Shown: positions 18,572 through 28,209, numbered from the stretch's first letter. The stretch is DNA of 64,000 nucleotides from Aureispira sp. CCB-QB1 (GCA_945870185.1 CAMBRK010000010.1:1-64000), one strand, 5' to 3'. Numbers and translations are program-made. Notes: a model not told the origin generated them from the sequence alone.

Positions 18572-19273
18572 TTAATGATAATTCGACATTTCAAGTTTTA
18601 TGATTTGGTAAAGTTCATTTACCCAAGGACTTTGACTATAAGTATGTAACTCCTTAACTCTTAAATCATATGGACTCATTATTACTTTAATATTTTCTTT
18701 CCCTATTAATGATGAAATGTAAAAGAGCTCTTCGATGGCTTCATCACCAATAGCGACACATCCTACAGATGATTCCTTTCCATGCAAAAAGATATCATTT
18801 CCTAGATTTGTTCTGCCTTCTACTTCTGCTTGTGCCATGTCGAAGGAATTTGGATAGTTGATTTTCATCGAAAGATAAAAAAGACTATTTGGGTTTAAAT
18901 ATTCTATCCGGTAGATACCTTCGGGCACCTGTCGATCTCCTTCATTTAATTTTGGGCCTTGCACACCACTAGCTGCAAGTATTGGATAAGTTTTGATTTT
19001 TTTAATTAATGTGGTGTCTTTAAACCAAAGTTCTACAAGTTTTTCATTCTTTAGTACTATAAGCGTAATTTGATGTGGGCGAGTCTTAAAGCCACTATTT
19101 TTACAGTATTGATTGATAACTGAATCATATTTTGGACTCAACTGCTTTTGAATATCTTCAATACTTTTTTTTGTACTAAATTGCATATATACCCAACTAT
19201 AAATTTTGCTTTTATTTGGTATAAGGATAAAAGCTAAAGCAAATAAAAATACTAAAAGTAACTTTTTTTTCAA
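18572..19273 (-). CDS. L,D-transpeptidase (YkuD fold, YafK-like)
   Basis: 233 residues. N-terminal signal or membrane anchor (residues 1-20). Catalytic motif HGKESSVGCVAIG has His164 and nucleophile Cys172, matching the HxxxSxGC signature. Family members cross-link peptidoglycan or attach proteins to it in the periplasm. Its ATG overlaps the stop of the upstream AAA+ gene by 4 bp (ATGA type), so translation is probably coupled. Confidence 0.87.
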   Translation of the reverse strand: MKKKLLLVFLFALAFILIPNKSKIYSWVYMQFSTKKSIEDIQKQLSPKYDSVINQYCKNSGFKTRPHQITLIVLKNEKLVELWFKDTTLIKKIKTYPILAASGVQGPKLNEGDRQVPEGIYRIEYLNPNSLFYLSMKINYPNSFDMAQAEVEGRTNLGNDIFLHGKESSVGCVAIGDEAIEELFYISSLIGKENIKVIMSPYDLRVKELHTYSQSPWVNELYQIIKLEMSNYH

Positions 19274-20739
19274 TTCTCTAGGTCACTTAACATATCTGAT
19301 AATGGATCGCCAAATTCTAAACTATTTTCCAAAATATTTTTGCCTAATACATCTGATTCTGCAAGACCAAATATAACTAATTCCATAAGGTGAGTAATTT
19401 CATCATCATGTTTCATGTATGTTTCAGCTATTTTTCTTAGACCTGCTACCTGTTCTAGCTTTTTATTAAAAATATTTTCCATATCATCGTTAAGTAACTC
19501 TAGCATATTGCCTCCTGAGAAATATGCTTTGATCGTGCCGTATTCATCTTTGAGTTCTCTCTTTAATTTTTGATTTGGATTTGGGAACTGTTCAAGAAAA
19601 AGAGTTTTTATCGATTTGAATATCAAATGCAAGGCTACATTATAAGGTCCTTCTTGTTCTCCTTCGTAAACTAGTTCAACTTTTCCTGTAATAGCAGGAA
19701 TTACTCCCCAGAAATCTGTGATTCTAGTAGTTGTAGTCTCTTCACCGTTGAGCAACATCCTTCTTTCGGCCGTACTGTATAAGTTTTCTAAAGAAGAAAT
19801 ACTAAGTCTGGCTGAGACTCCGCTTTTTATATCTACATATTCGCTTTCTCGAGCATTAAAATTGATCAGTTCTATTAGTTTGCGGTGCAAGTATGGAACA
19901 TTAATTTTAGAGAAAAGATCTTTTGAAATTTTTGCTTCGTGTGCCGTTATCGACATAGATGTTTCGACACTTCTAGGATAATGTGTGAGTATTTGACTTT
20001 CAATCCTATCTTTTAAAGGTGTAATAATACTACCTCTATTGGTATAATCTTCAGGGTTTGCTGTAAAAACAAAACTTACATCTAGTGGTAATCTCACTTT
20101 AAACCCTCGAATCTGTAGATCTCCTTCTTGTAAAATGTTAAATAATGAGACCTGTATTCTGGCTTGTAAATCAGGCAATTCATTGATCACAAATATAGAT
20201 CGATGTGATCTTGGGATGAGTCCAAAGTGAATTACTCTTTCGTCGGAATAGGGTAATTTGAGATTGGCTGCTTTGATAGGATCTACATCTCCAATTAAAT
20301 CAGAAATGCTTACATCTGGTGTTGCAAGTTTTTCCACATATCTTTCTGACCTGTGCACCCAAGATATGGGTGTTTCGTCGGCTTTAGCTATAACTATATC
20401 AACGCCAAATTTTGAAATGGGTTGCAATGGATCATCATTAAGTTCCGAGCCAGTAATAATTGGCACATATTCATCCAATAAGTAAATCATCATTCTAGCA
20501 ATCTTCGTTTTTGCTTGACCTCTTAACCCTAGTAACAAGATATTATGTCCTGAAAGTATAGCGCGTTCTACGTCAGGTAACACAGTATCATCGTATCCCA
20601 TTATCCCTTCAAACAATTTTTCCTTGCTCTTAAGTTTAGCAATTAAATTATCTCTCATTTCTTTTTTGATCGATTTAGGAAGATAACCTGATTTTTTTAA
20701 TTGTCCTAAGTTTGTAATTTCTAATGGATTCTGTTTCAT
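19270..20739 (-). CDS. Magnesium-chelatase subunit I-like AAA+ ATPase
   Basis: 489 residues. Walker A variant GLRGQAKT at residues 71-78, then the ChlI/BchI-like block VINELPDLQARIQVSLFNILQEGD (Walker B region near 190; shown here as VINELPDLQ) and a sensor-1 FVFTANPEDYTNRG near 232. ChlI-like ATPases often work with a VWA-domain partner, but none is encoded here; the downstream partner is an L,D-transpeptidase. Bacteroidota lacking chlorophyll use such proteins in unknown roles. Confident on family, not on substrate. Confidence 0.85.
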   Translation of the reverse strand: MKQNPLEITNLGQLKKSGYLPKSIKKEMRDNLIAKLKSKEKLFEGIMGYDDTVLPDVERAILSGHNILLLGLRGQAKTKIARMMIYLLDEYVPIITGSELNDDPLQPISKFGVDIVIAKADETPISWVHRSERYVEKLATPDVSISDLIGDVDPIKAANLKLPYSDERVIHFGLIPRSHRSIFVINELPDLQARIQVSLFNILQEGDLQIRGFKVRLPLDVSFVFTANPEDYTNRGSIITPLKDRIESQILTHYPRSVETSMSITAHEAKISKDLFSKINVPYLHRKLIELINFNARESEYVDIKSGVSARLSISSLENLYSTAERRMLLNGEETTTTRITDFWGVIPAITGKVELVYEGEQEGPYNVALHLIFKSIKTLFLEQFPNPNQKLKRELKDEYGTIKAYFSGGNMLELLNDDMENIFNKKLEQVAGLRKIAETYMKHDDEITHLMELVIFGLAESDVLGKNILENSLEFGDPLSDMLSDLEN

Positions 20740-20786
20740 TTAATTTTTTGAAGGGGTTGATCTTGATATTATCCTACAAACACAAA

Positions 20787-21380
20787 TTAGATGAGATAGT
20801 TTAGGAGAAAGAATATTACCAAATATATCCATAAACCATCCAAGAAATGCCAATATATGTTAAGAATTTTTAACGTTCGGCTTTTGTCAGGGTCAGTAAA
20901 ATAAACTAAAACGGTGACAGGATCTTTCATCCTCTTGTGGGCTTCGTAAATAAAATAACCTAAAAACGGTATCCCAGCTACAAGATGAAGAAAATGCAAA
21001 CCAGAGATAAGGTACATATAGGAAGACATGGTAGATGAGGTCAGGCTTTGATTCATTTGTTGCATCTCATTCCAGGCAAATATTTGCATAACTAAAAAAA
21101 TAAGAGTTAAACCCAATGTAAACCATAAGCTTAATTTAAATTTATAGGTATTATCAGCTAAATACATTTTTTTTGCGTAAATCAAAGTTACACTGGATGC
21201 AACTATCCATAAACTATTGAAATAGAACAGTTGGGGAACCCTGATAGGGGAGCCACCATGTTCAAATCTTGTGTAAAGATATGAACCAGTGAAACCTAAA
21301 AATAGTGCAGTAATTCCAGCAATGATAAGAGCAATAATGATATATTGTGGGTGCACTAAATAATTTCTATGGGTGATCAT
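20787..21380 (-). CDS. Heme-copper oxidase subunit III-like protein
   Basis: 197 residues with five predicted membrane helices. The sequence GSYLYTRFEHGG after helix 1, SGLHFLHLVAGIPFL in helix 4 (conserved His pair) and the terminal YWHFLDGLWIYLVIFFLLNY are the COX3/CyoC signature. Subunit III supports the catalytic subunit of a cytochrome oxidase. Subunits I and II are not in the window. It lies between an AAA+ gene and a cytochrome c peroxidase on the same strand. Confidence 0.85.
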   Translation of the reverse strand: MITHRNYLVHPQYIIIALIIAGITALFLGFTGSYLYTRFEHGGSPIRVPQLFYFNSLWIVASSVTLIYAKKMYLADNTYKFKLSLWFTLGLTLIFLVMQIFAWNEMQQMNQSLTSSTMSSYMYLISGLHFLHLVAGIPFLGYFIYEAHKRMKDPVTVLVYFTDPDKSRTLKILNIYWHFLDGLWIYLVIFFLLNYLI

Positions 21381-21501
21381 TTTCCATTTTTTTTTATGGA
21401 AACCACTGAAACATTATTTTGTTGAAAAAATTAAGGGCAAAAAGTAAGAAAATAACTTTTATCTTTTTAAAGTCAATGAATAATCTACAAAATTCGATGG
21501 A

Positions 21502-22446
21502 TTACCTTATATGTTTGAAAAACTGACGGTCGGTCAAACTTTTCAAAAAAGCTTCTAAATCCTCCTTTTCCTGATTTGAAAATAAGATGGGCTTTACTAG
21601 GGTAGAATCCATATTGATAGGATGATTTACAAATTTACTTGGGTCGCTATAGTATTCTATTACTTCTTTTAAATTTTTAAAGCTACCATCATGCATGTAA
21701 GGTCCTGTAACAGCAACGTTTCTAAGACCCGGCACTTTAAAAGTACCCAAGTCTTTTGGATTTTTGGTTACTTCATATCTACCTTTATCTTTATATTTAA
21801 TTTCATCATAAAGTCCTATATTTTTAAACTCATCTCCAGTAAAATCTGGGCTAAAGTGGCAATCAAAACATTTGGCTTTATCACTCATGAAAATTTCTCT
21901 TCCTCTTATGGCAGATGGGGACATCTGATTTGGTTTATTGGCCATCCAAGCATCAAATTCAGTATCGGCAGTTTCTAAAGATTCTTCAAAAGATGCTATA
22001 GCATCAGCTAAATTAATAGGAGTTGGGTCTTCATTATACACTTGGAAAAATGCTTTCTTATAATATGTATTTCTCTTTAGTCTTTCTACTGCTTCGCCAT
22101 ATGAGAGATCCATTTCAAGTGGGTCTTCTATTGGAAAATGGATCTGATCTCTGAGTGATTTTGCTCTTCCATCATAAAAGAACTCACTTCTTGATGCCAT
22201 ATTCATTACAGAAGGCGCATTTCGTCTTCCGATTCTTCCTAAAATACCCGGACTTATGGCTACTGTATCTGCAAAGGCAAAATCAGGTTTGTGGCAACTA
22301 GCGCAACTCAGTGTACTGTCTTTTGACAATATTGGGTCAAAAAATAATCGTTCACCTAATTTTACTTGAGTCATGGTTTCGGGATCTGTCATAGATAACA
22401 GAAAGACCCATAAGCTTACAAAAAGAAAGAAAACTTTTTTAATCAT
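21502..22446 (-). CDS. Di-heme cytochrome c peroxidase (MauG/CcpA family)
   Basis: 314 residues. N-terminal signal peptide (1-18). Two CxxCH heme sites: C48-C51-H52 (SCASCHKPD) and C193-C196-H197 (CFDCHFSPD), with the family motif GRIGRRNAPSVMN near 70-82 and FKVPGLRNV and YMHDGSF in the C-terminal half. Known members reduce hydrogen peroxide in the periplasm or act as MauG-like oxidases. It is a paralogue of the lipoprotein at 30184-31215. It has its own -7 box at 22471-22478. Confidence 0.9.
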   Translation of the reverse strand: MIKKVFFLFVSLWVFLLSMTDPETMTQVKLGERLFFDPILSKDSTLSCASCHKPDFAFADTVAISPGILGRIGRRNAPSVMNMASRSEFFYDGRAKSLRDQIHFPIEDPLEMDLSYGEAVERLKRNTYYKKAFFQVYNEDPTPINLADAIASFEESLETADTEFDAWMANKPNQMSPSAIRGREIFMSDKAKCFDCHFSPDFTGDEFKNIGLYDEIKYKDKGRYEVTKNPKDLGTFKVPGLRNVAVTGPYMHDGSFKNLKEVIEYYSDPSKFVNHPINMDSTLVKPILFSNQEKEDLEAFLKSLTDRQFFKHIR

Positions 22447-22470
22447 ACTTTAAAATAACCATATTTGCCA

Positions 22471-22478
22471 CAAAGATA
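22471..22478 (-). promoter_or_regulatory. -7 promoter box (TATCTTTG on minus strand)
   Basis: CAAAGATA on the + strand, 24 bp before the cytochrome c peroxidase start. Confidence 0.6.
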
Positions 22479-22709
22479 AGTAATATCTATGTAATGAATA
22501 AGTAACTTTAGTCACCTTTAACATGGATTTAAGTATCTTATTAAAACTTTCACTTCTTCTGTTGGTTTTTTATGTGTTGTTTCTTTTGGAACTTTACAAT
22601 CCAGTCTAATACAAAAACTTTTAATGATTGATAATTGTGCAATAAATTGATAGTCAGTTTTATATGTTTTTAAATATCCTTAGGTTTGGATATAAGTTTC
22701 AAGTCCAAC

Positions 22710-22739
22710 TTGTTAAGTTGTAAATATTTTTTAATTTTG
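22710..22739 (+). promoter_or_regulatory. Promoter for trxB: TTG-N19-TAATTTTG
   Basis: The -33 TTG at 22710-22712 is 19 bp from the TAnnTTTG box at 22732-22739, the standard Bacteroidota arrangement. The trxB ATG at 22755 is 15 bp downstream. Confidence 0.7.
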
Positions 22740-22754
22740 CTAAAATTTTCAAAA

Positions 22755-23702
22755 ATGTCAGAAAATAGTGTTGAACGAATCCAATGTATTATCATTGGTT
22801 CAGGGCCTGCCGGATACACCGCGGCCATATATGCGTCTAGAGCCAATCTTAAACCCATACTTTATACGGGTAAAGAACCAGGAGGACAATTGACCATTAC
22901 AAATGATGTAGAAAATTACCCTGGATACCCCGATGGAATCATGGGGCCACAAATGATGGAAGATTTCAAAAATCAAGCACTCCGATTTGGGACAGACATT
23001 AGATATGAATTAATAGACAAGGTAGATTTTACTGGTCCAGTACATAAAATATGGTCAGAAACAGGACATGAAATCCATGCTGATGCTGTAATTATTGCTA
23101 CAGGTGCAAGTGCCAAGTGGTTGGGATTAGAGTCGGAACAAAGACTTATGAATCATGGAGTTTCTGCTTGTGCCGTCTGTGATGGGTTCTTTTTTAGAGG
23201 TCAAGAAGTAGCCATAGTAGGAGCAGGAGATACGGCCGCGGAAGAAGCCACTTACTTAGCTAAGATGTGTAAAAAAGTACATTTATTAGTCCGAAGGGAC
23301 GAAATGCGAGCTTCTAAAATTATGCAAGAGAGAGTATTTAATACCGCAAACTTAGAAGTTCATTGGAATACAGAAACTGAAGAAATTTTAGGAGAAGACA
23401 GCGTCAATGGAGTCAGGATAGCTAATAATGTTACTGGTGAAAAAACTGTACTTCCCGTGACCGGATTTTTTGTAGCCATTGGTCATAAGCCTAATACTGA
23501 TATTTTTGAAGGTTGGCTAGATATGGATGCTAACAAATATTTGAGAGCTGTCCCGGGGCGCACCTTTACAAATGTAGAAGGAGTCTTCGTCAGTGGTGAT
23601 GCTCAGGATCATATATACAGACAGGCAGTTACAGCTGCGGGTAGTGGTTGTATGGCTGCACTAGATGCTGAAAGATATCTTTCGGATAAAGGAATTATTT
23701 AA
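22755..23702 (+). CDS. trxB: Thioredoxin-disulfide reductase
   Basis: 315 residues, typical length. FAD motif GSGPAG at 15-20, redox-active CAVC (about residue 140), NADPH motif VGAGDTAAEEA near 160, and a C-terminal FAD site VFVSGDAQDHIYRQAVTAAGSGC (short form VSGDAQD). It reduces thioredoxin with NADPH. The ATG at 22755 was chosen because a full promoter ends at 22739 and the protein then starts just before the FAD strand. The aldolase gene follows 30 bp later and may be co-transcribed. Confidence 0.95.
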   Translation: MSENSVERIQCIIIGSGPAGYTAAIYASRANLKPILYTGKEPGGQLTITNDVENYPGYPDGIMGPQMMEDFKNQALRFGTDIRYELIDKVDFTGPVHKIWSETGHEIHADAVIIATGASAKWLGLESEQRLMNHGVSACAVCDGFFFRGQEVAIVGAGDTAAEEATYLAKMCKKVHLLVRRDEMRASKIMQERVFNTANLEVHWNTETEEILGEDSVNGVRIANNVTGEKTVLPVTGFFVAIGHKPNTDIFEGWLDMDANKYLRAVPGRTFTNVEGVFVSGDAQDHIYRQAVTAAGSGCMAALDAERYLSDKGII

Positions 23703-23732
23703 ACTCATTTCTAATATAAAAACAAAATAAGA

Positions 23733-24806
23733 ATGTCCACAAGTAGATTCAGGCCAGGAGTATTATTCGGAGATGAAGTAACTGAGTTGCTTCATTACGC
23801 CAATGAAAACGATTTTGCCATTCCAGCGGTGAATGTTATCGGTACCAACTCTGTAAATGCTGCCTTAGAGACGGCCAAAGCTGTGAATTCTCCCATCATT
23901 ATTCAATTTAGCAATGGAGGAGCTGCTTTTTATGCTGGAAAAAGCTTAAGTAATGATGGTCAAAGGTCCGCCATTTTAGGTGGTATCTCTGGCGCAATGC
24001 ATGTGCACAACATAGCTGAAGCCTACGGTGTACCTGTGATACTGCATACAGATCATTGTGCTAAAAATTTACTTCCGTGGGTGGATGGATTACTGGATGC
24101 TTCTGAAAAGCACTATGAAAAGTATGGTCATCCTTTGTACTCTAGTCATATGCTAGATCTTTCAGAAGAACCACTGCATGAAAATATTGAAATATGCGCA
24201 AACTATCTGGCTAGGATGCATGAAATGGGTATGACCCTTGAAATAGAACTGGGAGTTACTGGTGGAGAAGAAGATGGAGTAGATAATTCAGACGTGGATA
24301 GTAGCAAGTTATATACTCAACCAGAAGAAGTTGCTTATTCTTATGAAGAACTCATGAAAATTAGTAATAAATTTACGATTGCAGCAGCATTTGGAAATGT
24401 ACACGGTGTATATAAACCAGGTAATGTAAAACTTCAACCGATTATATTAAAAAATAGTCAGGAATATATCCAGAAGAAATTTGGAACCGGTCCTAATCCT
24501 GTAAATTTCGTATTCCATGGAGGATCAGGAAGCAGTAGAGAAGAAATCAGAGAAGCCATTCACTATGGAGCTGTAAAAATGAATATAGATACCGATATGC
24601 AATGGGCTTATTGGGAAGGAGTTAGAGACTTTTACGAAAGTAAAAAAGCATACCTACAAGCTCAAATCGGAAATCCTGAAGGTGCTGATAAACCTAATAA
24701 AAAGTTTTATGACCCGAGAGTTTGGTTAAGAAGTGGTGAGACTACATTTGTTAATAGAATGAAATTAGCTTTTGAAGACTTGAACTGCATCAGTAGAAAT
24801 GTTTGA
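23733..24806 (+). CDS. fbaA: Class II fructose-bisphosphate aldolase
   Basis: 357 residues, the length and sequence style of the FbaA subgroup. The start PAVNVIGTNSVNAALE, the zinc-site HTDHCAKN with D107 and H108, the acidic stretch near EEDGVDNSD and the phosphate-binding FHGGSGSS (~265) with NIDTDMQWA (~288) are all present. It splits fructose-1,6-bisphosphate into DHAP and glyceraldehyde-3-phosphate, using zinc. A palindromic repeat element begins 24 bp after the stop. Confidence 0.95.
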   Translation: MSTSRFRPGVLFGDEVTELLHYANENDFAIPAVNVIGTNSVNAALETAKAVNSPIIIQFSNGGAAFYAGKSLSNDGQRSAILGGISGAMHVHNIAEAYGVPVILHTDHCAKNLLPWVDGLLDASEKHYEKYGHPLYSSHMLDLSEEPLHENIEICANYLARMHEMGMTLEIELGVTGGEEDGVDNSDVDSSKLYTQPEEVAYSYEELMKISNKFTIAAAFGNVHGVYKPGNVKLQPIILKNSQEYIQKKFGTGPNPVNFVFHGGSGSSREEIREAIHYGAVKMNIDTDMQWAYWEGVRDFYESKKAYLQAQIGNPEGADKPNKKFYDPRVWLRSGETTFVNRMKLAFEDLNCISRNV

Positions 24807-24829
24807 TCATTTTTTTTAATCATAAGTTA

Positions 24830-24999
24830 AACCTGAATTATGCATTGGAACTTCATTGTGAGAGCGTAAATCGCAAAAAAATCAGCCATTTAGATTCGAA
24901 AAGCGTAGCACCGCTACGGTTACAGAAGATAGATGGGCGAAACTTCTGATTTACAGCGATTTAGGTTCGTAATAGATTTTCTAATGCATAATCCAGGTT
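24830..24999. repeat. Palindromic interspersed element A (170 bp) with terminal inverted repeats
   Basis: The termini AACCTGAATTATGCATT (24830-24846) and AATGCATAATCCAGGTT (24983-24999) are inverted repeats matching at 16 of 17 positions. Further inverted pairs lie inside (TAAATCGC at 24867-24874 with GCGATTTA at 24956-24963), and a central palindrome CGTAGC-ACC-GCTACG is at 24904-24918. The whole unit can fold as one long imperfect hairpin. It codes for nothing. A 34-bp core at 24894-24927 recurs exactly, in reverse orientation, at 46827-46860 in element B. Confidence 0.85.
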
Positions 25000-25098
25000 A
25001 AAAGAGCGGTAAGACTTCAAGACTGTTCCACTTTTTTTTTAAAATCATACTCTAAGCATTTCTAATGAGTTCTTAATTTTTTCTATTCTTTAATTGTT

Positions 25099-25106
25099 TA
25101 CCTTTG
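25099..25106 (+). promoter_or_regulatory. -7 promoter box TACCTTTG for the metal-uptake operon
   Basis: TAnnTTTG match 25 bp before the TonB receptor ATG at 25131; it lies upstream of the in-frame alternative start region and supports the ATG. Confidence 0.6.
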
Positions 25107-25130
25107 TGCTGTTTTAAAAATATAGAAAAA

Positions 25131-27764
25131 ATGCAAAAGTGGTTTTTTATAGTTTTTGTAACGGTACAACTTTCAGTAAACGCTCAAAGCTATGCTCTCA
25201 AAGCCAATATAGTAAACGAAGATCAGCAGCCTTTATATGGTGTTATGTTAATGATAGGAGACGAAGTGTTTTTTTCTGATCTCCAAGGACAAGTGAAATT
25301 TACTTCAAACCAAAAAAATATCCAATTTAGCCTTCAATATTTGGGTATGAAAGATACAACTATTTCCACAGTGCTCCAGCAGTTTGATACCCATCTAGGT
25401 ATCATTATTATGGAGGAAAGTAGGACCATCATGAAAGAAGTCAATATAAGTTCATCACAAATGACTTATAGAGGGAATATTCAAGGAACCAATTATTACG
25501 TCAGTCCATTGGTAATTAAAAAGATGCAACCTATTTCCACGGAAGAAGTACTCAAAACGCTTCCAGGTGTCAATGTACTCGGAGATATGGGACTTGGCAA
25601 TAGAATCAATGTCAGTATCAGAGGATCATGGGGAAGGCGATCTGAAAAAGTACTCATGCTCGAAGATGGATCACCTATTTCGCCAGCTCCATATATTGGT
25701 CCCGGAATCTATTACAATCCTATCAGCGAGCGAGTATCTGGTATAGAAGTATATACAGGAGCAGATGTACTACGTTATGGTACTAACAACATGTTTGGAA
25801 TCATCAATTATCTTACTCCTAAACCATCACAAAAACCTACGATCAAGGCCAAAGTAACTACAGGTCAAAGAGGTCTGTTTGCAGGTTTGCTTTCCTATAG
25901 TGGTACTTGGAATAAAGTGGGTACTCATATAGAAGCTATTTATAAAAAGTTCGATGGATTCACACAATTTTCTTCTATTGAAATGCTCAATTTCAATGCT
26001 AAGATATTTGCAGAACTCAGTCATAACCAATCCATTTTTTTTAAAATTAATAGTCAGTTTGAAGATAATAATGCTACCTTGAGTTCCATTACGCCATTTA
26101 CCTTCAGAATTGATCCTACACTCAATCCATTCGATGCTGACCGATTTACGATGCATAGATATGGATTGGATTTGATACATAAATGGACACCAACAAAGTC
26201 CACTTCATTGAATACTAGGATTTTTGCTTCTGATTTTGCCAGAGATTGGTATAGGCAAAATAACATAGTCATCCCTGCATCTCAGGTTAGATCTTATGTA
26301 GGTGAAAAAATTTTTTCAGAAAAGTATAGATATCTTGAAGGTAAAGAATTTTCAGAAGAGGATTTTGTGCGTGTAGGTAGTCTCAATAGTAAAAAAAGAG
26401 AGTCTAGTACAAATAGTAGATGGCATTATACCGTTATAGCTGCAGATCAGACCTTTACGAATAGTCTATTTGGTGATCAATGGAGTAATAATGTAGAAGC
26501 CCAAATCAAATACCATAGAGAAACTTATCAAGATATGATTATTGCTGCTGACTCGTCTCGATGGGCTCGCACAGGTCGTTTTACCACTGATCTGGACTAT
26601 GTCTTACATGCTATATCAGGATATGTAAGAAATCATTTTATCTATAGAAATCTGCATGTCACACCCATCTTGAGGTGGGAACAAGTGTGGATGGATAGAC
26701 AAGATAGATTGGCTCTAGCCAATAATCCCAATACTATTACTGATAAAGATAATGTAAGGACCAATAGTTTTAATATCCTACAGCCAGGTATTACGTTTGC
26801 TTTACAACACAACAATCACAAATGGTTCGGAAGTGTGTATAGAGGATATATCGCGCCATCGAAATATTTTGCATTTTTGGTCGAAAGAGATGGTATATTG
26901 GTACAACCATTGAGTACGGAGTTACTTAGTAATGTTAAACCAGAAATTTCTATTAATTCTGAATTGGGTGTAAGAGGAGAGTGGTTTAAAGGCCAACTAT
27001 CAGGACAAATAGCAGTATTTAACAATAGAATTAGTAACTTTTATCTTGCAGGTTGGAATGAGTTTTTTGATAAGCTAGGTGTCATTAATGTTCAAGGTGC
27101 AGAACTCTCACTCAAATGGGACATCATTAAGCATCACGAAAATCACAAATTAAGTCTACAACCCAATTTTACATTACTGCGGTCCAGAGTTATATCTGGC
27201 GAGTTACACGATCGACATTTGTTTACCCAAATCCGACATACTGACCTCACGCGACAAGAACTGCTTGATAAAGCTACTGCAAACCCTAATGGATATACCT
27301 TTTATACAAAAAATGCTGATGGACAAGAAATGATATTTAATCCTTTAGTATCTTCTGATTTAAATAAAGTTACTAAAACGGTATATAAATATGGTAACCA
27401 AGGAATCACTGACGGGCAATCCCCTTATGCGCCTGCATTATCATATAATATCAATTTGAATTATGGATATAAAAAATGGAATGTAGGTTTGTCATACAAT
27501 TATGTAGGAGATCAATATGCAGAATTCGCTAATTTTGAAAATGTTTCAGGAGATGGTGGACTAGGCAGAATAGAAGCCTTCAGTACCTACGATCTCAATT
27601 TAGGAGTGGATTTTAGCATTAAGAAAGTAAGCTGTCATTTTTTTGTTGCTGGGAAAAATCTAGGAGATGATATCGTTACTGGTTCTAGACTCAATCGTGG
27701 CCAATCAGGTATTATGCCTATCGGTTTCAGACAGATAAATTCAGGGATTACTTTTGAATTTTGA
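25131..27764 (+). CDS. TonB-dependent receptor (FecA-like)
   Basis: 877 residues. Signal peptide 1-18 (cut after VNAQ), CarboxypepD-like domain (~20-100), then a plug with LKTLPGVNVLGDMGLGNRI and the FecA-type segment ISIRGSWGRRSEKVLMLEDG, given here in part, and a large barrel ending ...INSGITFEF. It resembles receptors annotated for ferric dicitrate, but the downstream genes (Cys-rich small protein, MbnP-like and MbnH-like proteins) suggest copper or another metal complex. The start is ATG 25131, preceded by a promoter box; the first gene of the cluster. Confidence 0.9.
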   Translation: MQKWFFIVFVTVQLSVNAQSYALKANIVNEDQQPLYGVMLMIGDEVFFSDLQGQVKFTSNQKNIQFSLQYLGMKDTTISTVLQQFDTHLGIIIMEESRTIMKEVNISSSQMTYRGNIQGTNYYVSPLVIKKMQPISTEEVLKTLPGVNVLGDMGLGNRINVSIRGSWGRRSEKVLMLEDGSPISPAPYIGPGIYYNPISERVSGIEVYTGADVLRYGTNNMFGIINYLTPKPSQKPTIKAKVTTGQRGLFAGLLSYSGTWNKVGTHIEAIYKKFDGFTQFSSIEMLNFNAKIFAELSHNQSIFFKINSQFEDNNATLSSITPFTFRIDPTLNPFDADRFTMHRYGLDLIHKWTPTKSTSLNTRIFASDFARDWYRQNNIVIPASQVRSYVGEKIFSEKYRYLEGKEFSEEDFVRVGSLNSKKRESSTNSRWHYTVIAADQTFTNSLFGDQWSNNVEAQIKYHRETYQDMIIAADSSRWARTGRFTTDLDYVLHAISGYVRNHFIYRNLHVTPILRWEQVWMDRQDRLALANNPNTITDKDNVRTNSFNILQPGITFALQHNNHKWFGSVYRGYIAPSKYFAFLVERDGILVQPLSTELLSNVKPEISINSELGVRGEWFKGQLSGQIAVFNNRISNFYLAGWNEFFDKLGVINVQGAELSLKWDIIKHHENHKLSLQPNFTLLRSRVISGELHDRHLFTQIRHTDLTRQELLDKATANPNGYTFYTKNADGQEMIFNPLVSSDLNKVTKTVYKYGNQGITDGQSPYAPALSYNINLNYGYKKWNVGLSYNYVGDQYAEFANFENVSGDGGLGRIEAFSTYDLNLGVDFSIKKVSCHFFVAGKNLGDDIVTGSRLNRGQSGIMPIGFRQINSGITFEF

Positions 27765-27786
27765 TCTTTTAATGATTCAAATCATA

Positions 27787-27815
27787 TTGTTAAACTAAAT
27801 TTTGTCTTACTTTTG
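27787..27815 (+). promoter_or_regulatory. Promoter TTG-N18-TACTTTTG at the start of the small Cys protein gene
   Basis: TTG at 27787-27789 and TACTTTTG at 27808-27815 match the full consensus. The ATG at 27820 is only 5 bp after the box, so transcription from it would give a nearly leaderless mRNA. Confidence 0.5.
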
Positions 27816-27819
27816 CAGC

Positions 27820-28209
27820 ATGAACCCAAGAATATATGCTATATTATTAACCATTCTGATGACTTTGCCAGTCTTCAGTAAGGTTGTAGTATATTTCAAT
27901 TGGAAAATCAATCAAGACTATATTTCAAAAAATTTATGTGTCAATAAAGACAAACCTGTACTTAAATGTAAAGGAAAATGTCAATTGATGATGAAAATGA
28001 AAGAAACTGAACCTGTAAAAGAAACACCATTACGTACATATCTGAAGGACGTATTGTTAAGTCCTTTCGTATTGTCGAATCATCAAATGTACTATGCCTT
28101 GGATGATTCAAATATGATTTACACTACTGTTTTACTTCATCATTTTAACAAATTTCATAGCCTTCTATCTGACAAACGTCTGGATAATCCACCAGATACG
28201 ATCTCTTAA
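27820..28209 (+). CDS. Small Cys-rich membrane-associated protein
   Basis: 129 residues. One N-terminal hydrophobic helix (residues ~5-28) is followed by C40-VNKDKPVLK-C50-KGK-C54, a pattern CxNKxxPxxxCxGKC that I recall from small Bacteroidota proteins next to TonB receptors; a metal site is likely but inferred. The remainder is not recognised. It lies 55 bp after the receptor gene and 91 bp before the CDVCGC protein, all on the same strand. ATG 27820 is preferred to the upstream alternative at 27802, because a promoter box covers the latter. Confidence 0.7.
   Translation: MNPRIYAILLTILMTLPVFSKVVVYFNWKINQDYISKNLCVNKDKPVLKCKGKCQLMMKMKETEPVKETPLRTYLKDVLLSPFVLSNHQMYYALDDSNMIYTTVLLHHFNKFHSLLSDKRLDNPPDTIS

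Noticed and set aside
24830-24999. Simple transcription terminator for fbaA
   Set aside because: The hairpin is long, has no T run and is repeated elsewhere with shared ends, so it is better seen as an interspersed element.
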